From NCBI RefSeq assembly GCF_034424315.1, contig NZ_CP139972.1, forward strand, positions 5,704,001-5,768,000: a stretch of DNA of 64,000 bases. Direction: 5' to 3'. Both the position numbers and the translations under genes were made by a program. Origin of the DNA: Chitinophaga sancti (lineage in GTDB: Bacteria > Bacteroidota > Bacteroidia > Chitinophagales > Chitinophagaceae). How positions within the stretch are numbered: the first letter of the stretch is position 1; the number at the start of each line of letters is the position of its first letter. Below are positions 44,417 through 53,749 of this stretch, piece by piece. Under the pieces are notes generated by a model that searched no databases, was not told the origin of the DNA, and saw only the letters and a program-made list of their open reading frames with translations.

Positions 44417-46453
44417 ATGAAAAGGCTTGTCATATATTTCTTCAGCCTCCTGCCTTTGGCGGCAGCAGGTCAGCAAAGCAGTCAGGTGAATGTATTCCTT
44501 GGCTCATCCGGAGACCATGGGCAGATGTCCCCCTCAGCATCCTATCCTTTTAGCATGCTCAGTATAGGGCCGGAAACCTACCCATCTACCCACACCGGGT
44601 ATGAATATTTAGCAAAGGAATTTCTGGGATTTACACATAACCGTATGGAAGGCGTTGGCTGCCAGGGTTGTGGTGGTAACCTGCTGGTGCGTCCTTTCCT
44701 GGGTGATGCGCCTGCAAAGGCAGACCTGATAAAGGCTGCAGAGAAGGCTTCTCCCGGGTATTATGCGGTGGCATTTGAGAATGGTATTGGTGCATCATTT
44801 ACCGTTTATAAAAATGCCGGCTTACATCAGTACCAGTTTCCTGCTGGTAAAAAGGGTTTGTTCATTGATCTTGGTTTTGCTCATGTAGGCCGTTTTGTGG
44901 CAGAGCAGCATACTATCAGTGGTAATGCTGTAAGTGGGTGGATTGAATCGCGTACTACCTGTAGTGCAGGTATTTACCGCATTTATTATTACCTGGAAGC
45001 AGAACAGGCAGTGAGCTGGGATTCTACTGCCAATCACCAGCTGATTGCGCGTGTAGGCAATGATACAAAGTTGCTCAATGTAAGAGTAGCACTTTCTTCG
45101 GTAGGTGAATCTTATGCAAAAGCAGCGATCAACAAAGGTAGTTTTGAAACCCTGAAGGTAGCCAGTGATAAGGATTGGAATGCGATGTTAGGGCATATCA
45201 GGGTGAAAGGGAATGCTGCGCGTGAAAAACTTTTCTACTCTTTGTTCTATCGTTCTATCCAGTCTCCTTATGTGGTATCAGAACCAGATGGCAGCTATGC
45301 TGCTACGGATGGTACCCTGCAAAAAACTAACAGCAAGATCTATAATGGCTGGGCTATCTGGGATAACTATCGTGCACAGTTACCATTATTGTCTATCGTA
45401 TTTCCGGAAGAATACCAGGATATGATGACTTCCATTGCAGGACTGTATGCACATGGCAAAAAGGATATGGCTACCCTGCATGAACCGGGCATCACTGTTC
45501 GCACAGAACATGCGGAAGTGGTATTACTGGATGCTTATCGCAAGGGATATAAAGTAGATTTTAAACCAATTGCCGATTCACTGGAAAAGGAAGCTGCTAA
45601 TTTAGACTTTGCACATCCTGACAAAGCATTGGAATCTTCTTATGATCTCTGGGCAATGTCTGGCATTTTCAATGCGTTGAAGAACCAGCAGAAAGCAAGT
45701 TCCTACCGTGAGCAGGCTGCTAACTATAAACAATACTGGAAAAAAGATTTTCAGGACCTGAGCCGGCGTGATGTAGATCAGATGCAGGCGAGGGGATTGT
45801 ACCAGGGTACCATCTGGCAATATCGCTGGTTTGTACCTTTTGATATTAAGGGGCTGATTGAACTGTGTGGTGGTGAAGAAAAATACATTGCGCAGCTGGA
45901 TGAATTTTTTGGTCACGATTATTACAATCATACCAATCAGCCGGATCTGCAGGCACCTTTCCAGTATAACATGACTACACAGCCATGGAAATCTCAGGCG
46001 CTGGTGCATAAGATTGCGGTGGATACTATGATCCAGCATTATTTCAATGATAATAGCAGGGGCATTGGATCAGAGATAGATGTAATCTATAAAAACCAGC
46101 CGGCTGCATATGCAAGAACGATGGATGATGATGCTGGTACTATGTCTTCCTGGTTTGTATTGGTGTCAGCAGGGATCTTCCCGGCTTGTATAGGGGAGCC
46201 GGTATATTACCTGAATGTACCTTTGTTTGAATCAGTGGAATGGGAGCTGAGTGGTGGAAAGAAATTCCGTGTACAGGTAAAGAATTTCGCTGACAAAAAC
46301 GTGTATATACAACAGGTATTGCTGAATGCCAGGCCGCTGGACCGGAACTGGATCACCCAGGATGAAATAATGAAAGGAGGGGAGCTTACGATTGTGGCAG
46401 GTGATAAACCCAATGAGAAACAAGGGGTAACGAATATTTACCTTACTAAATAA
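44417..46453 (+). CDS. Glycoside hydrolase family 92 protein with Gln at the catalytic-acid position
   Basis: A 678-residue secreted protein (signal peptide about 1-18, LLPLAAAGQ). The N-terminal beta-sandwich has the GH92 opening VNVFLGSSGDHGQMSPSASY and FLGFTHNRMEGVGCQGCGG. The (alpha/alpha)6 domain has LYQGTIWQYRWFVPFD and DDDAGTMSSWFVLVSAGIFP, then a C-terminal GKKFRVQVKNFADKNVYIQQ. GH92 enzymes are Ca2+-dependent inverting exo-alpha-mannosidases. Their general base Asp pair is kept (Asp570 and Asp572), but the usual catalytic-acid Glu of EGNxWQY is Gln463. I recall the same change in a GH92 acting on mannose-1-phosphate linkages. It is alone, with no SusCD pair nearby. Confidence 0.88.
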   Translation: MKRLVIYFFSLLPLAAAGQQSSQVNVFLGSSGDHGQMSPSASYPFSMLSIGPETYPSTHTGYEYLAKEFLGFTHNRMEGVGCQGCGGNLLVRPFLGDAPAKADLIKAAEKASPGYYAVAFENGIGASFTVYKNAGLHQYQFPAGKKGLFIDLGFAHVGRFVAEQHTISGNAVSGWIESRTTCSAGIYRIYYYLEAEQAVSWDSTANHQLIARVGNDTKLLNVRVALSSVGESYAKAAINKGSFETLKVASDKDWNAMLGHIRVKGNAAREKLFYSLFYRSIQSPYVVSEPDGSYAATDGTLQKTNSKIYNGWAIWDNYRAQLPLLSIVFPEEYQDMMTSIAGLYAHGKKDMATLHEPGITVRTEHAEVVLLDAYRKGYKVDFKPIADSLEKEAANLDFAHPDKALESSYDLWAMSGIFNALKNQQKASSYREQAANYKQYWKKDFQDLSRRDVDQMQARGLYQGTIWQYRWFVPFDIKGLIELCGGEEKYIAQLDEFFGHDYYNHTNQPDLQAPFQYNMTTQPWKSQALVHKIAVDTMIQHYFNDNSRGIGSEIDVIYKNQPAAYARTMDDDAGTMSSWFVLVSAGIFPACIGEPVYYLNVPLFESVEWELSGGKKFRVQVKNFADKNVYIQQVLLNARPLDRNWITQDEIMKGGELTIVAGDKPNEKQGVTNIYLTK

Positions 46454-46457
46454 TCAT

Positions 46458-46496
46458 AAAAAAAACGCTTTTGCGAAGAGCAAAAGCGTTTTTTTT
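46458..46496 (+). terminator. Terminator of the GH92 gene
   Basis: A 17-bp stem (AAAAAAACGCTTTTGC type) has a 5-nt loop and an eight-T end. Confidence 0.95.
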
Positions 46497-46535
46497 ATTG
46501 CAGGTTCCTTACTTTGCAGAAAATTGGATATAGGG

Positions 46536-47540
46536 ATGAAAGCAGGTATTATTGGTAGCGGCAGCTGGGCGACAGCTATGGCTAAGATCTTAACCGACAA
46601 TGGCAAACAGATCAACTGGTGGATCAGAAGTGAAGAGACGATCCGTTACATGCAGCAACGCCACCACAATAAGCATTATCTCACATCTGTATACTTTGAC
46701 ACCAATCTGATACAGTTGAGTAAGGATCTGGCTGCCGTAGTAGCTGCCAGTGATGTACTGGTACTGGCAGTGCCCTCCGCCTTCCTGGAAGAAGTGCTTT
46801 TACAGCTGCCTGCCGATGCACTACAAGGTAAAAAGGTGATTAACGCTATCAAGGGGCTGGTACCTGGTGCTAACCAACTCATCAACGAATACCTGGGAGA
46901 TATCTTCAATCTTCCTTTAGAGCAATACTTTACTATCACAGGCCCCTGCCATGCGGAAGAGGTGGCCAATGAAAAGCTCTCTTACCTCACCTTCTCCGGC
47001 CTGGAAGAAGACGCCGCGCAGCAGATGGCAGATATGTTCAGCAACAGTTACTTACAAACGATTGTGAACAATGACGTAATTGGGGTACAGCTGGCAGCTG
47101 TATTGAAAAATATCTATGCATTGGGAGCCGGTATTGCCCATGGTCTGGACTATGGCGATAACTTCCTCAGTGTGTATATCACGAACTGTTTCAGAGAGAT
47201 GCAGCAGTTTCTGGAAACCTACGGCCAGGATCAGGAGGCACCTATAGCTGAGCATAACTACAATGCGAGTGCTTACCTGGGCGACTTGCTGGTAACTTGT
47301 TATAGTCTGCATAGCCGTAACCGTACATTTGGCAATATGATTGGCAAGGGCTATAGCGTAAAATCTGCGCAGCTGGAGCTGAATATGATTGCAGAGGGGT
47401 ATTATGCCAGTAAGTGTCTGAAAGAAATGAATGAGCAGGTAGGGGCGTATATGCCGGTAGCGCAGGCGGTATTTTCCATATTATGGCAGCACCAGAATGC
47501 TGCGGAAGCATTTCTGGCGCTGGAAAAGGGCTTTATTTAG
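46536..47540 (+). CDS. gpsA: Glycerol-3-phosphate dehydrogenase [NAD(P)+]
   Basis: A 334-residue enzyme reducing dihydroxyacetone phosphate to sn-glycerol 3-phosphate for phospholipid synthesis. It has the Rossmann motif IIGSGSWATAMAKIL at the N-terminus, VLAVPSAFL, the GPCHAEEV segment and active-site Lys in AAVLKNIYALGAGI (normally ALKN), then NDRDLT-like SRNRTFGNMIGKG. I start at ATG 46536 rather than TTG 46524. Its last 8 bp overlap the end of the converging helicase gene. Confidence 0.95.
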   Translation: MKAGIIGSGSWATAMAKILTDNGKQINWWIRSEETIRYMQQRHHNKHYLTSVYFDTNLIQLSKDLAAVVAASDVLVLAVPSAFLEEVLLQLPADALQGKKVINAIKGLVPGANQLINEYLGDIFNLPLEQYFTITGPCHAEEVANEKLSYLTFSGLEEDAAQQMADMFSNSYLQTIVNNDVIGVQLAAVLKNIYALGAGIAHGLDYGDNFLSVYITNCFREMQQFLETYGQDQEAPIAEHNYNASAYLGDLLVTCYSLHSRNRTFGNMIGKGYSVKSAQLELNMIAEGYYASKCLKEMNEQVGAYMPVAQAVFSILWQHQNAAEAFLALEKGFI

Positions 47541-48846
47541 CAATTGCTATTTTCACTTTTTTATTCTTGATCTTTTGGTTTTCTATGAGGTTCAGCACAT
47601 GACTGGCCTTGCTCTTACGTACTGCAACAAAAGAGTAGAAATCTTTCACTTCAATTAAGCCAATATCTTCTTTTTTGAGCTCACCCCTGTTGCTGAGGAA
47701 GCCTACGATATCGATTTTATTTACTTTATCCTTCTTGCCGGCACCTATAAAGAAGGTGGTCCATTTGGGCTTTTCAGGAATTTCGTACTCTCCTTCTACA
47801 TCGATCAGCTCTACATCTTCAGAGATATAATCAGGCAGGTGCTCCTCCGGGCCGATAATCAGGATGGCGGTACCACTGGCATCCATTCTGGCTGTGCGGC
47901 CGTTTCTGTGGGTGAAGATAGCTTCTGTATTGGGCAGATGGTAGTGAATGATGTAACGGATATTAGGTATATCCAGGCCTCTTGCTGCCAGGTCGGTGGT
48001 AACGAGGACGTTGGAAGATCCGTTTCTGAACTTGGCGAGGGCTGCTTCCCTTTCATTTTGCTCCATGGCGCCATGATAGAATACGCTTACCAGGCCTTTA
48101 TCTTTCAGCAGGGAGTTAGTGCGTTCTACGGCTTCGCGGTGGTTGCAGAAGATGATGGTAGAGCGGTTACCCAGTTTACACACCAGCTGAAACAAGGTAT
48201 CCAGTTTATCCTTTTCAGGACTTTCCACATACTTGATAGCCAGGGCAGGAGCGGGTTCTCCACTCAGGAAGTCCAGTGTAACGGGGTTATCCAGTTTTAC
48301 AAATTCCGGTATTTCTACGGTGTCAGTTGCGGAGGTGAGCAGGCGTTTTTTGAGATTGGGGAGGGAGTTGAGAATGAATTCCAGTTCATCTACAAAGCCC
48401 AGTTCCAGTGATTTGTCAAACTCGTCCAGCACCAGCATTTTGATGGTGTCAGGTTTAATATTTTCCCTGCGGATGTGGTCACCTAGTCTGCCGGGGGTAC
48501 CTACGATGAGGGCAGGAGCTTCCTGGAGATTGTTTTCTTCAGTTTCCCGTTTATGGCCGCCGTAGCAACAGGTGATTTTAGCGCCTGTACGCATGTTTTT
48601 CCACACAGTTTCTATCTGAAGGGCCAGTTCTCTGGACGGCACGACAATAAGGGCCTGGGTACCGGCAGCTGTTTTATTCAGCGATTCCAGTACGGGAATT
48701 AAGAAGCCCAGCGTCTTACCGGAACCTGTGTCCGAGAGCAGGATTACGTTGTCTGTTTCCTGATTTGCTTTGATAGATGCTGTTTGCATCTCATTCAGCG
48801 CATCGATCTGGAGCGCAGAGAGGATATTTTCGTATTCATTTTGCAT
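47533..48846 (-). CDS. DEAD-box RNA helicase, DbpA-like
   Basis: A 437-residue helicase with motif I SDTGSGKTLGF, Ia PSRELAL, Ib TPGRL, II DEFD (in place of DEAD), III SAT, then IV-VI (IIFCNHREA, TTDLAARGLDIP, HRNGRTAR). The C-terminal part has a DbpA-type RNA-binding domain (KVNKIDIVGFLSNRGELKKE) that in E. coli binds 23S rRNA helix 92. A role in 50S assembly is likely. The family Ala-Asp tail of DEAD is Phe-Asp here. It shares a transcript with the small upstream gene (39-bp gap). Confidence 0.93.
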   Translation of the reverse strand: MQNEYENILSALQIDALNEMQTASIKANQETDNVILLSDTGSGKTLGFLIPVLESLNKTAAGTQALIVVPSRELALQIETVWKNMRTGAKITCCYGGHKRETEENNLQEAPALIVGTPGRLGDHIRRENIKPDTIKMLVLDEFDKSLELGFVDELEFILNSLPNLKKRLLTSATDTVEIPEFVKLDNPVTLDFLSGEPAPALAIKYVESPEKDKLDTLFQLVCKLGNRSTIIFCNHREAVERTNSLLKDKGLVSVFYHGAMEQNEREAALAKFRNGSSNVLVTTDLAARGLDIPNIRYIIHYHLPNTEAIFTHRNGRTARMDASGTAILIIGPEEHLPDYISEDVELIDVEGEYEIPEKPKWTTFFIGAGKKDKVNKIDIVGFLSNRGELKKEDIGLIEVKDFYSFVAVRKSKASHVLNLIENQKIKNKKVKIAIAK

Positions 48847-48885
48847 TGCCGGGCAAAAGTACGGGAGTTCTGTAAGTAATTCAAA

Positions 48886-49125
48886 CTACTGAGCGGCAGG
48901 CTCAGGTCCAAAGTAGTTCCGGATCATCCATTCAATATGTTCTGAGAGGCCGGCTTCAGTAAGAACAGGCCCTGCCAGCTGCAAAAGCACGTTATCTTTT
49001 CCAAAGGTATATTCGAGCACTTCTCCTTTCATGACAACCAGGTATTTTTTTTCTTTTGCTTTTTTACGCAGGGATATTTTCCTGCTGACCCCGTTGACTG
49101 TAATACTACAAGCAAGCGTGCGCAT
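48886..49125 (-). CDS. Small uncharacterised protein upstream of the helicase
   Basis: Read from ATG 49125 it gives 79 residues (MRTLACSITVNGVSRKIS). An upstream in-frame ATG at 49170 would add 15 residues of unlikely composition. It has a beta-rich Lys-rich N-terminal half (SLRKKAKEKKYLVVMKGEVL) and a short helical C-terminus ending GPEPAAQ. I do not recognise the family. The position 39 bp before the DbpA-like gene suggests co-expression. Confidence 0.5.
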   Translation of the reverse strand: MRTLACSITVNGVSRKISLRKKAKEKKYLVVMKGEVLEYTFGKDNVLLQLAGPVLTEAGLSEHIEWMIRNYFGPEPAAQ

Positions 49126-49380
49126 GTGGTGATGGAGTTTAATAGATGAATAAAGAATAATGGTTTCCACAGGATCAGGATAGCGTTAGCCTGGCTATAG
49201 CATTAGCCAGGCGTCGCTCAAGAACCTGTTAATAAAATATACTTAAAAATGATGAAGAGTCTGCTCTCCGGCAGGATTTCTGAAATAGCTTTTCGTCGTC
49301 TGAATCAAATGTAGGGTCTTGAACGGAGAAATTTGTGAACGCTATGTTAATGAAAAAAAATAGTCGATCGCATGAAAAAG

Positions 49381-49409
49381 ATTGACCCGGGTTATTAGCC
49401 CGGGTCAAT
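49381..49409. terminator. Orphan hairpin, minus-strand terminator-like
   Basis: ATTGACCCGGG pairs perfectly with CCCGGGTCAAT around a 7-nt loop. On the minus strand a CTTTTTC tail follows. No minus-strand gene is evident immediately upstream. Confidence 0.55.
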
Positions 49410-49539
49410 AAACTAAAACAACAGCTATGATGAAAAATGTTATGCTTCAGGGATAAGGGTTTCAATTACCATACCATGCATTCTCCTATGGGATTCCACA
49501 CTTCTGCCTCCGGGATTGTGGTCATAGTGAAGCATGGAT

Positions 49540-49557
49540 TGTGGAAATAATTCCACA
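49540..49557. promoter_or_regulatory. Palindrome TGTGGAA-ATAA-TTCCACA, candidate regulator site
   Basis: A perfect 7-bp inverted repeat. Its right half, ATTCCACACTT, recurs 57 bp upstream at 49493-49503. It lies about 180 bp before the response-regulator gene. Confidence 0.4.
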
Positions 49558-49733
49558 CTTTTGTGTCGAATATCTTGTAGAAGCTGCCACAGGCGTAATG
49601 GATTGATATTTGAAACTAATAAGGGAGATAAAAGGAGTGAAAAATGATGGTAGCCGCTAGTTGAAATGTGCGATCGAACGAAAAAACCTTCTATTTTTTT
49701 GATAATCAATTTATTAATGGAACAAGTGTAAGC

Positions 49734-50162
49734 ATGGCACAGCATATTAAACCGGATGTGGGACCCCCATCCGACACAGTATATACGCACGAGGGGAGGA
49801 ACAAGTCATTTATTCTGATTATTGACGATGAACCAGACATCTGTAAACTGTTACAGCTGAGTCTTGTTAAACATGGATATAATGTAAAATATGTGCATTC
49901 ACTCACCGAGGGAACGCAATATCTGCAGCAGCAACAACCGGATTTACTTTTCCTGGATATCCATCTGCCAGATGGATCGGGATTGGAAGCACTTCCTGCT
50001 ATTAAGAAAAAATGTCCGGCGTTGCCTGTCGTTACCATCAGTGCATATGACAATGGTATGGAAAAACAGAAAGCACTGAAAGCGGGAGCCAGTTACTTTC
50101 TTGCGAAACCATTCAATGTAAAAAGCCTGGATGAGCTGATGAGTAACATGTTAAGCAGATAG
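49734..50162 (+). CDS. Single-domain response regulator
   Basis: A 142-residue protein from ATG 49734. After about 28 variable residues comes one receiver domain with the acidic pair IIDDEPDICKLL, phospho-acceptor Asp in LLFLDIHLPDGSG, Thr/Ser in VVTISAYD and Lys in FLAKPF. There is no output domain, so it may relay phosphate or act by protein contact. It is 70 bp upstream of the NtrC-type regulator and likely co-transcribed. Confidence 0.88.
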   Translation: MAQHIKPDVGPPSDTVYTHEGRNKSFILIIDDEPDICKLLQLSLVKHGYNVKYVHSLTEGTQYLQQQQPDLLFLDIHLPDGSGLEALPAIKKKCPALPVVTISAYDNGMEKQKALKAGASYFLAKPFNVKSLDELMSNMLSR

Positions 50163-50232
50163 TGCGTTGCAATGAATGGTATTAATTAGTAAATTTAAAA
50201 AAGCTGTTGTTCTAACACCACATATAACTTTT

Positions 50233-51702
50233 ATGAGAAATATTCTGATTATAGACGATGAGATCAATATTTGTACACTGCTTAGTAAGTTTCTGGGTAA
50301 GCACGGGTTCAAAGTAGATACTACTATGAGCGGTGCCACTGCGCTGAAAATGATGAAGGAGAAGACATTTGATCTGGTGTTGTGTGACTATCGTTTAAAG
50401 GATACAGATGGTGCTCAGTTATTACAGGACATATTGCAGATCAACCCCCGCACAATCGTGATCATTATCACTGGTTATACCGATGTGAGGGTTGCGGTAG
50501 ATATGGTGAAGAATGGTGCTTATGATTATTTATCAAAACCATTGTATCCGGACGAAATCCTCAACCTTGTACATAAAGCTTTCGCGCACATGGATGCTGA
50601 ACGTGAAAGGGAATCTTTCATGCCAGCAAGGACTTACAATGGTAGCGTAGGTGAAAGACCTGCTGTTGCTGCATCTGCTGATGAGCCAAATGGAGAGATG
50701 CTGGATAAAAGTAATAAATACGTATATGGTGAAAGTGGTGGTGCCCGCGAACTGATTCGTCAGATCAAGCTGGTAGCACCAACTGATTATAGTACAATCA
50801 TATTTGGTGAAACAGGTACAGGTAAAGAATCTGTTGCCCACCTTATTCACCATCATAGTAAACGTCATTCGCAACCATTTGTGGCATTGGACTGCGGTAG
50901 TCTGTCCAAAGAACTGGCGGCGAGTGAGCTGTTTGGTCACGAAAAGGGTGCATTCACCGGTGCGATCAATACCAAGATCGGTGCTTTTGAACAAGCCCAT
51001 GGCGGTACGCTCTTCCTCGATGAGGTAGCCAACCTTTCTTACGATATACAGGTAGCGCTGCTGCGTGTGATCCAGGAAAAAGTGATTCGTCGTGTAGGTA
51101 ACCTGAAGGAAATTCCGATCGATGTGCGCATCATCGTGGCAAGTAATGAGAAACTGTCTGAATCTGTACAGAAAGGACGTTTCCGTGAAGACCTTTTCCA
51201 TCGCTTCAATGAGTTCACTATTTATATTCCGCCATTGCGCGAAAGAGTGGAAGATCTGCCTTTATTCGTAGATGCTTTTATGCGCCAGGTAGAGAGAGAG
51301 CTGCAAAAGAACTGTGGTAAGATCACGCACGAAGTATGGGAATGCTTTAACCGTTACAACTGGCCAGGTAACATCCGCGAACTAAAAAACGTGATTCGCC
51401 GTGCTTGCTTGCTGACACCGGAGCACGAAGACATTACCCTGTCTACTTTACCGCTGGAAATGAAGGAATCATTCTCTCAACAAACGGCTTATGAAGAAGA
51501 CCATCAGGTGAATATGTCCGGTGAACTGATTTCCATAACCAACGAGAATGATCTGAAAACAGTTGCATTGCAGGCTGAATATAATAAGATCATCAATGTG
51601 CTGAAAGAGGTAAAATACAATAAAACGAAAGCTGCGCAGCTGTTGAATATAGACAGGAAAACCCTGTACAACAAGCTACGTTTGCTGAACATAAATTATT
51701 AA
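50233..51702 (+). CDS. Sigma-54-dependent response regulator (NtrC family)
   Basis: A 489-residue activator from ATG 50233 ([10 protein letters not shown]). The receiver (1-120) has phospho-Asp in [12 protein letters not shown] and Lys in LSKPLYP. The AAA+ domain (about 175-405) has Walker [10 protein letters not shown], the intact GAFTGA loop and Walker [10 protein letters not shown]. The Fis-type C-terminal helix-turn-helix shows [20 protein letters not shown]. No kinase lies on the same strand. The kinases on the opposite strand 0.6-4 kb downstream are candidate partners. Confidence 0.93.
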   Translation: MRNILIIDDEINICTLLSKFLGKHGFKVDTTMSGATALKMMKEKTFDLVLCDYRLKDTDGAQLLQDILQINPRTIVIIITGYTDVRVAVDMVKNGAYDYLSKPLYPDEILNLVHKAFAHMDAERERESFMPARTYNGSVGERPAVAASADEPNGEMLDKSNKYVYGESGGARELIRQIKLVAPTDYSTIIFGETGTGKESVAHLIHHHSKRHSQPFVALDCGSLSKELAASELFGHEKGAFTGAINTKIGAFEQAHGGTLFLDEVANLSYDIQVALLRVIQEKVIRRVGNLKEIPIDVRIIVASNEKLSESVQKGRFREDLFHRFNEFTIYIPPLRERVEDLPLFVDAFMRQVERELQKNCGKITHEVWECFNRYNWPGNIRELKNVIRRACLLTPEHEDITLSTLPLEMKESFSQQTAYEEDHQVNMSGELISITNENDLKTVALQAEYNKIINVLKEVKYNKTKAAQLLNIDRKTLYNKLRLLNINY

Positions 51703-51740
51703 TTTATTGATCAATATAGTGTTTGTTTATAGTTTATTGT

Positions 51741-51765
51741 GGGGCGCTTTATAGCGCCCCTTTTT
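51741..51765 (+). terminator. Terminator of the NtrC-type regulator
   Basis: GGGGCGC/GCGCCCC stem, 6-nt loop, TTTTT. Confidence 0.93.
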
Positions 51766-51818
51766 ATTGCTGACAGGTATATTATTTGCCTTCTTATTAC
51801 TGGAATAAAAATGATGTC

Positions 51819-52274
51819 ATGAAAGCGCAACAATCGAATTTCTTTGAGAAATTTTCCAGTAAGGTGAGTCATATTACAGGATCGCCCGGAGCCTTCTTTC
51901 TGGCTTTGCTGGCCATTGTAATATGGGGTATTACAGGGCCGGTATTTCACTATTCCGATACCTGGCAGTTAGTCATCAATACGGGTACTACAATCATCAC
52001 TTTTCTCATGGTATTCGTCATTCAGAAATCTCAGAATAAAGATTCCAAATCTTTGCAGCTGAAATTAAATGAATTGATTGCCGCCAACAAAATGGCCAGC
52101 AATCGCCTGATTGTAGTGGAAGATTTGTCAGAAGAAGAACTGGATACCCTGCATAAATATTATTGCAAGCTGGCAGAGGAAACCAAGAAGAGAATGTCGA
52201 TGAAAGAATCGCATTCTGTGGAAGAAGCGATCGATAATGCAGATGAGAAACTCGAAGTGGAAGAGAAAAATTAA
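51819..52274 (+). CDS. Low-affinity iron permease family membrane protein
   Basis: A 151-residue protein from ATG 51819. Two membrane spans (about 25-43 and 50-70) fit the pattern of PF04120: FFEKFSSKVSHITGSPGAFF, then WGITGPVFHYSDTWQLVINT, with a FLMVFVIQKSQNKDSKSLQL motif. An acidic, helical tail follows (about 75-151). The family name comes from a yeast iron transporter, and iron transport by bacterial members is unproven. It is a single gene between two terminators. Confidence 0.85.
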   Translation: MKAQQSNFFEKFSSKVSHITGSPGAFFLALLAIVIWGITGPVFHYSDTWQLVINTGTTIITFLMVFVIQKSQNKDSKSLQLKLNELIAANKMASNRLIVVEDLSEEELDTLHKYYCKLAEETKKRMSMKESHSVEEAIDNADEKLEVEEKN

Positions 52275-52306
52275 GGCCGGACAACTATAAAGTCTCCGGC
52301 CTTTTT
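52273..52306 (+). terminator. Terminator between the iron-permease-like gene and the REC-PAS kinase
   Basis: AAGGCCGGA/TCCGGCCTT stem overlapping the stop codon, then TTTTT. Confidence 0.85.
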
Positions 52307-52312
52307 ATCTGA

Positions 52313-53746
52313 TTAGTTAGTGGGCAAAACGACCGTAAATACACTTCCTCTGTCAATCTCACTTTCTACATGCACGGTTCCTTTGTGGTTCATTATTATG
52401 TTTTGGGTACTTGTTAATCCTAGTCCGGTACCTTTGGGTTTGTTTGTAAAGAAAGGGTCAAACAGTCGCATTTTTGTCTCTTCAGGTATGCCCGGACCAT
52501 TATCACTAATTATAATCACTGCCTTGTCTTTGAGGCGCTCCGTGTTGATGGTAAGTATTCCTTTGCCGGGTGTCATTGCTTCAATGGCATTGATGATGAT
52601 GTTAAGTAATGCAATGATCACTTTTTCTTCATCTGCAGGTACCATGATGTCAGGGTAGCTGTAGTCTTTATTTACTTTTATTTCATTCAGCTGTAGCCTG
52701 TCTTTCGCCAGCAGCAGTGCTTTTTCAGTCAGTTCATTCGCACCATGTGCACGGATATTCAATTCTATCATGCGGGTAGAACTGAGTAGTTCTGTGATCA
52801 GCTGGTTGATGCGGGTACAGTTGCGCTCTATAATATCGACGTATACCTGGCTTTCTTCCATGCTCACCGGCTCTCCTTTGAACTGGCTTACTGCCAGCAG
52901 GATATTGGTGAGCGGATTACGAACTTCATGGGCAATGACGCGGGCTATACGACCTGTGACAATGAATTTTTGTTGTTGTTGCTTTTCCAGTTCTTCTCTT
53001 TTTCGCTCGGTAATATCCTGTGCGATACAGAGGAAGATCTGTTCCGCTTCGTCCAGCATTACGGCGCTGACCATTACATCCAGCTTTTTGCCTTCTTTGT
53101 TGACGAAGTTATATTCCGTTTGCAAACTGCTGTCTTCTCCGCAGATATGGTCAAAGAAGTGGCGGCTTTGCTCTTCCTGCAGAAACAGTTGTTTCAGGTT
53201 CAGCTGCAGAAATTCTTCCTTGCTGTATTGCAGGGTTCTGATGGCCGCAGGGTTTGCATCGATCACGTTTTTGTCGCAGTCTGCGAGTATAATGAGGTCG
53301 TGTGCTTTTTCAAACACACTAAAGTATTTCTTTTCTTTTTCTTCAATTGTACGCAGGTGTCTTGCTTCGTCCAGTGCATAGCGAATGGAACGTTCCAGGA
53401 GGTCTGCACTGATTTCTCCTTTTACCAGGTAGTCAGAGGCACCTGCCTGCATCGCTTCCTTATCTATGCTATAATCCCCTTTACCTGTGAGCATGATCAC
53501 CGGTGCCTTGTATTGCAGCTGCTGGAAATGATGAAGGATGTCGATACCTGTATATGGCCCCAGGCGGTAATCTACGAGGTAGATATCGTGTTTCTTCCGC
53601 TCTATTTCTTCCACGGCTTTTGAGTAGGTGGGCGCCCAGGCAAGATCGTACTGACCGGGAGAGATGTCCTGCAATAACTGGCTTACCAGGTAAAAGTCAT
53701 CTTCATCGTCATCGATCATCAGTATGTGAACAGGTTGATCAGTCAT
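52313..53746 (-). CDS. Soluble hybrid sensor kinase, REC-PAS-HisKA-HATPase
   Basis: A 477-residue cytoplasmic kinase with no membrane span. The N-terminal receiver (1-125) has acidic residues MIDDDEDD and phospho-Asp in LVDYRLGPYTG. A PAS domain (about 140-255, VFEKAHDLIILADCDKNVID), the phospho-His box IAHEVRNPLTNILLA and the ATPase (NIIINAIEAMTP, SDNGPGIPEETK, GTGLGLTSTQNII) follow. An N-terminal receiver suggests that its activity is set by another kinase. It starts 3 bp after the single-domain response regulator on the same strand. Confidence 0.92.
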   Translation of the reverse strand: MTDQPVHILMIDDDEDDFYLVSQLLQDISPGQYDLAWAPTYSKAVEEIERKKHDIYLVDYRLGPYTGIDILHHFQQLQYKAPVIMLTGKGDYSIDKEAMQAGASDYLVKGEISADLLERSIRYALDEARHLRTIEEKEKKYFSVFEKAHDLIILADCDKNVIDANPAAIRTLQYSKEEFLQLNLKQLFLQEEQSRHFFDHICGEDSSLQTEYNFVNKEGKKLDVMVSAVMLDEAEQIFLCIAQDITERKREELEKQQQQKFIVTGRIARVIAHEVRNPLTNILLAVSQFKGEPVSMEESQVYVDIIERNCTRINQLITELLSSTRMIELNIRAHGANELTEKALLLAKDRLQLNEIKVNKDYSYPDIMVPADEEKVIIALLNIIINAIEAMTPGKGILTINTERLKDKAVIIISDNGPGIPEETKMRLFDPFFTNKPKGTGLGLTSTQNIIMNHKGTVHVESEIDRGSVFTVVLPTN

Positions 53747-53749
53747 TCT

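Larger units (their letters stand above)
49126..49733. other. Long non-coding stretch before the response-regulator pair
   Basis: No convincing gene is seen in about 600 bp. It holds an 11-bp hairpin (49381-49409), a tiny 9-residue reading frame at 49428, and paired ATTCCACACTT sites (49493-49503 and 49550-49560). It probably carries the control region of the downstream signalling genes. Confidence 0.45.

Noticed and set aside
49440..49790. 115-codon minus-strand frame ending before the orphan hairpin
   Set aside because: Tempting because the terminator-like hairpin follows it, but the sequence has no coding character and half of it is antisense to the response regulator.
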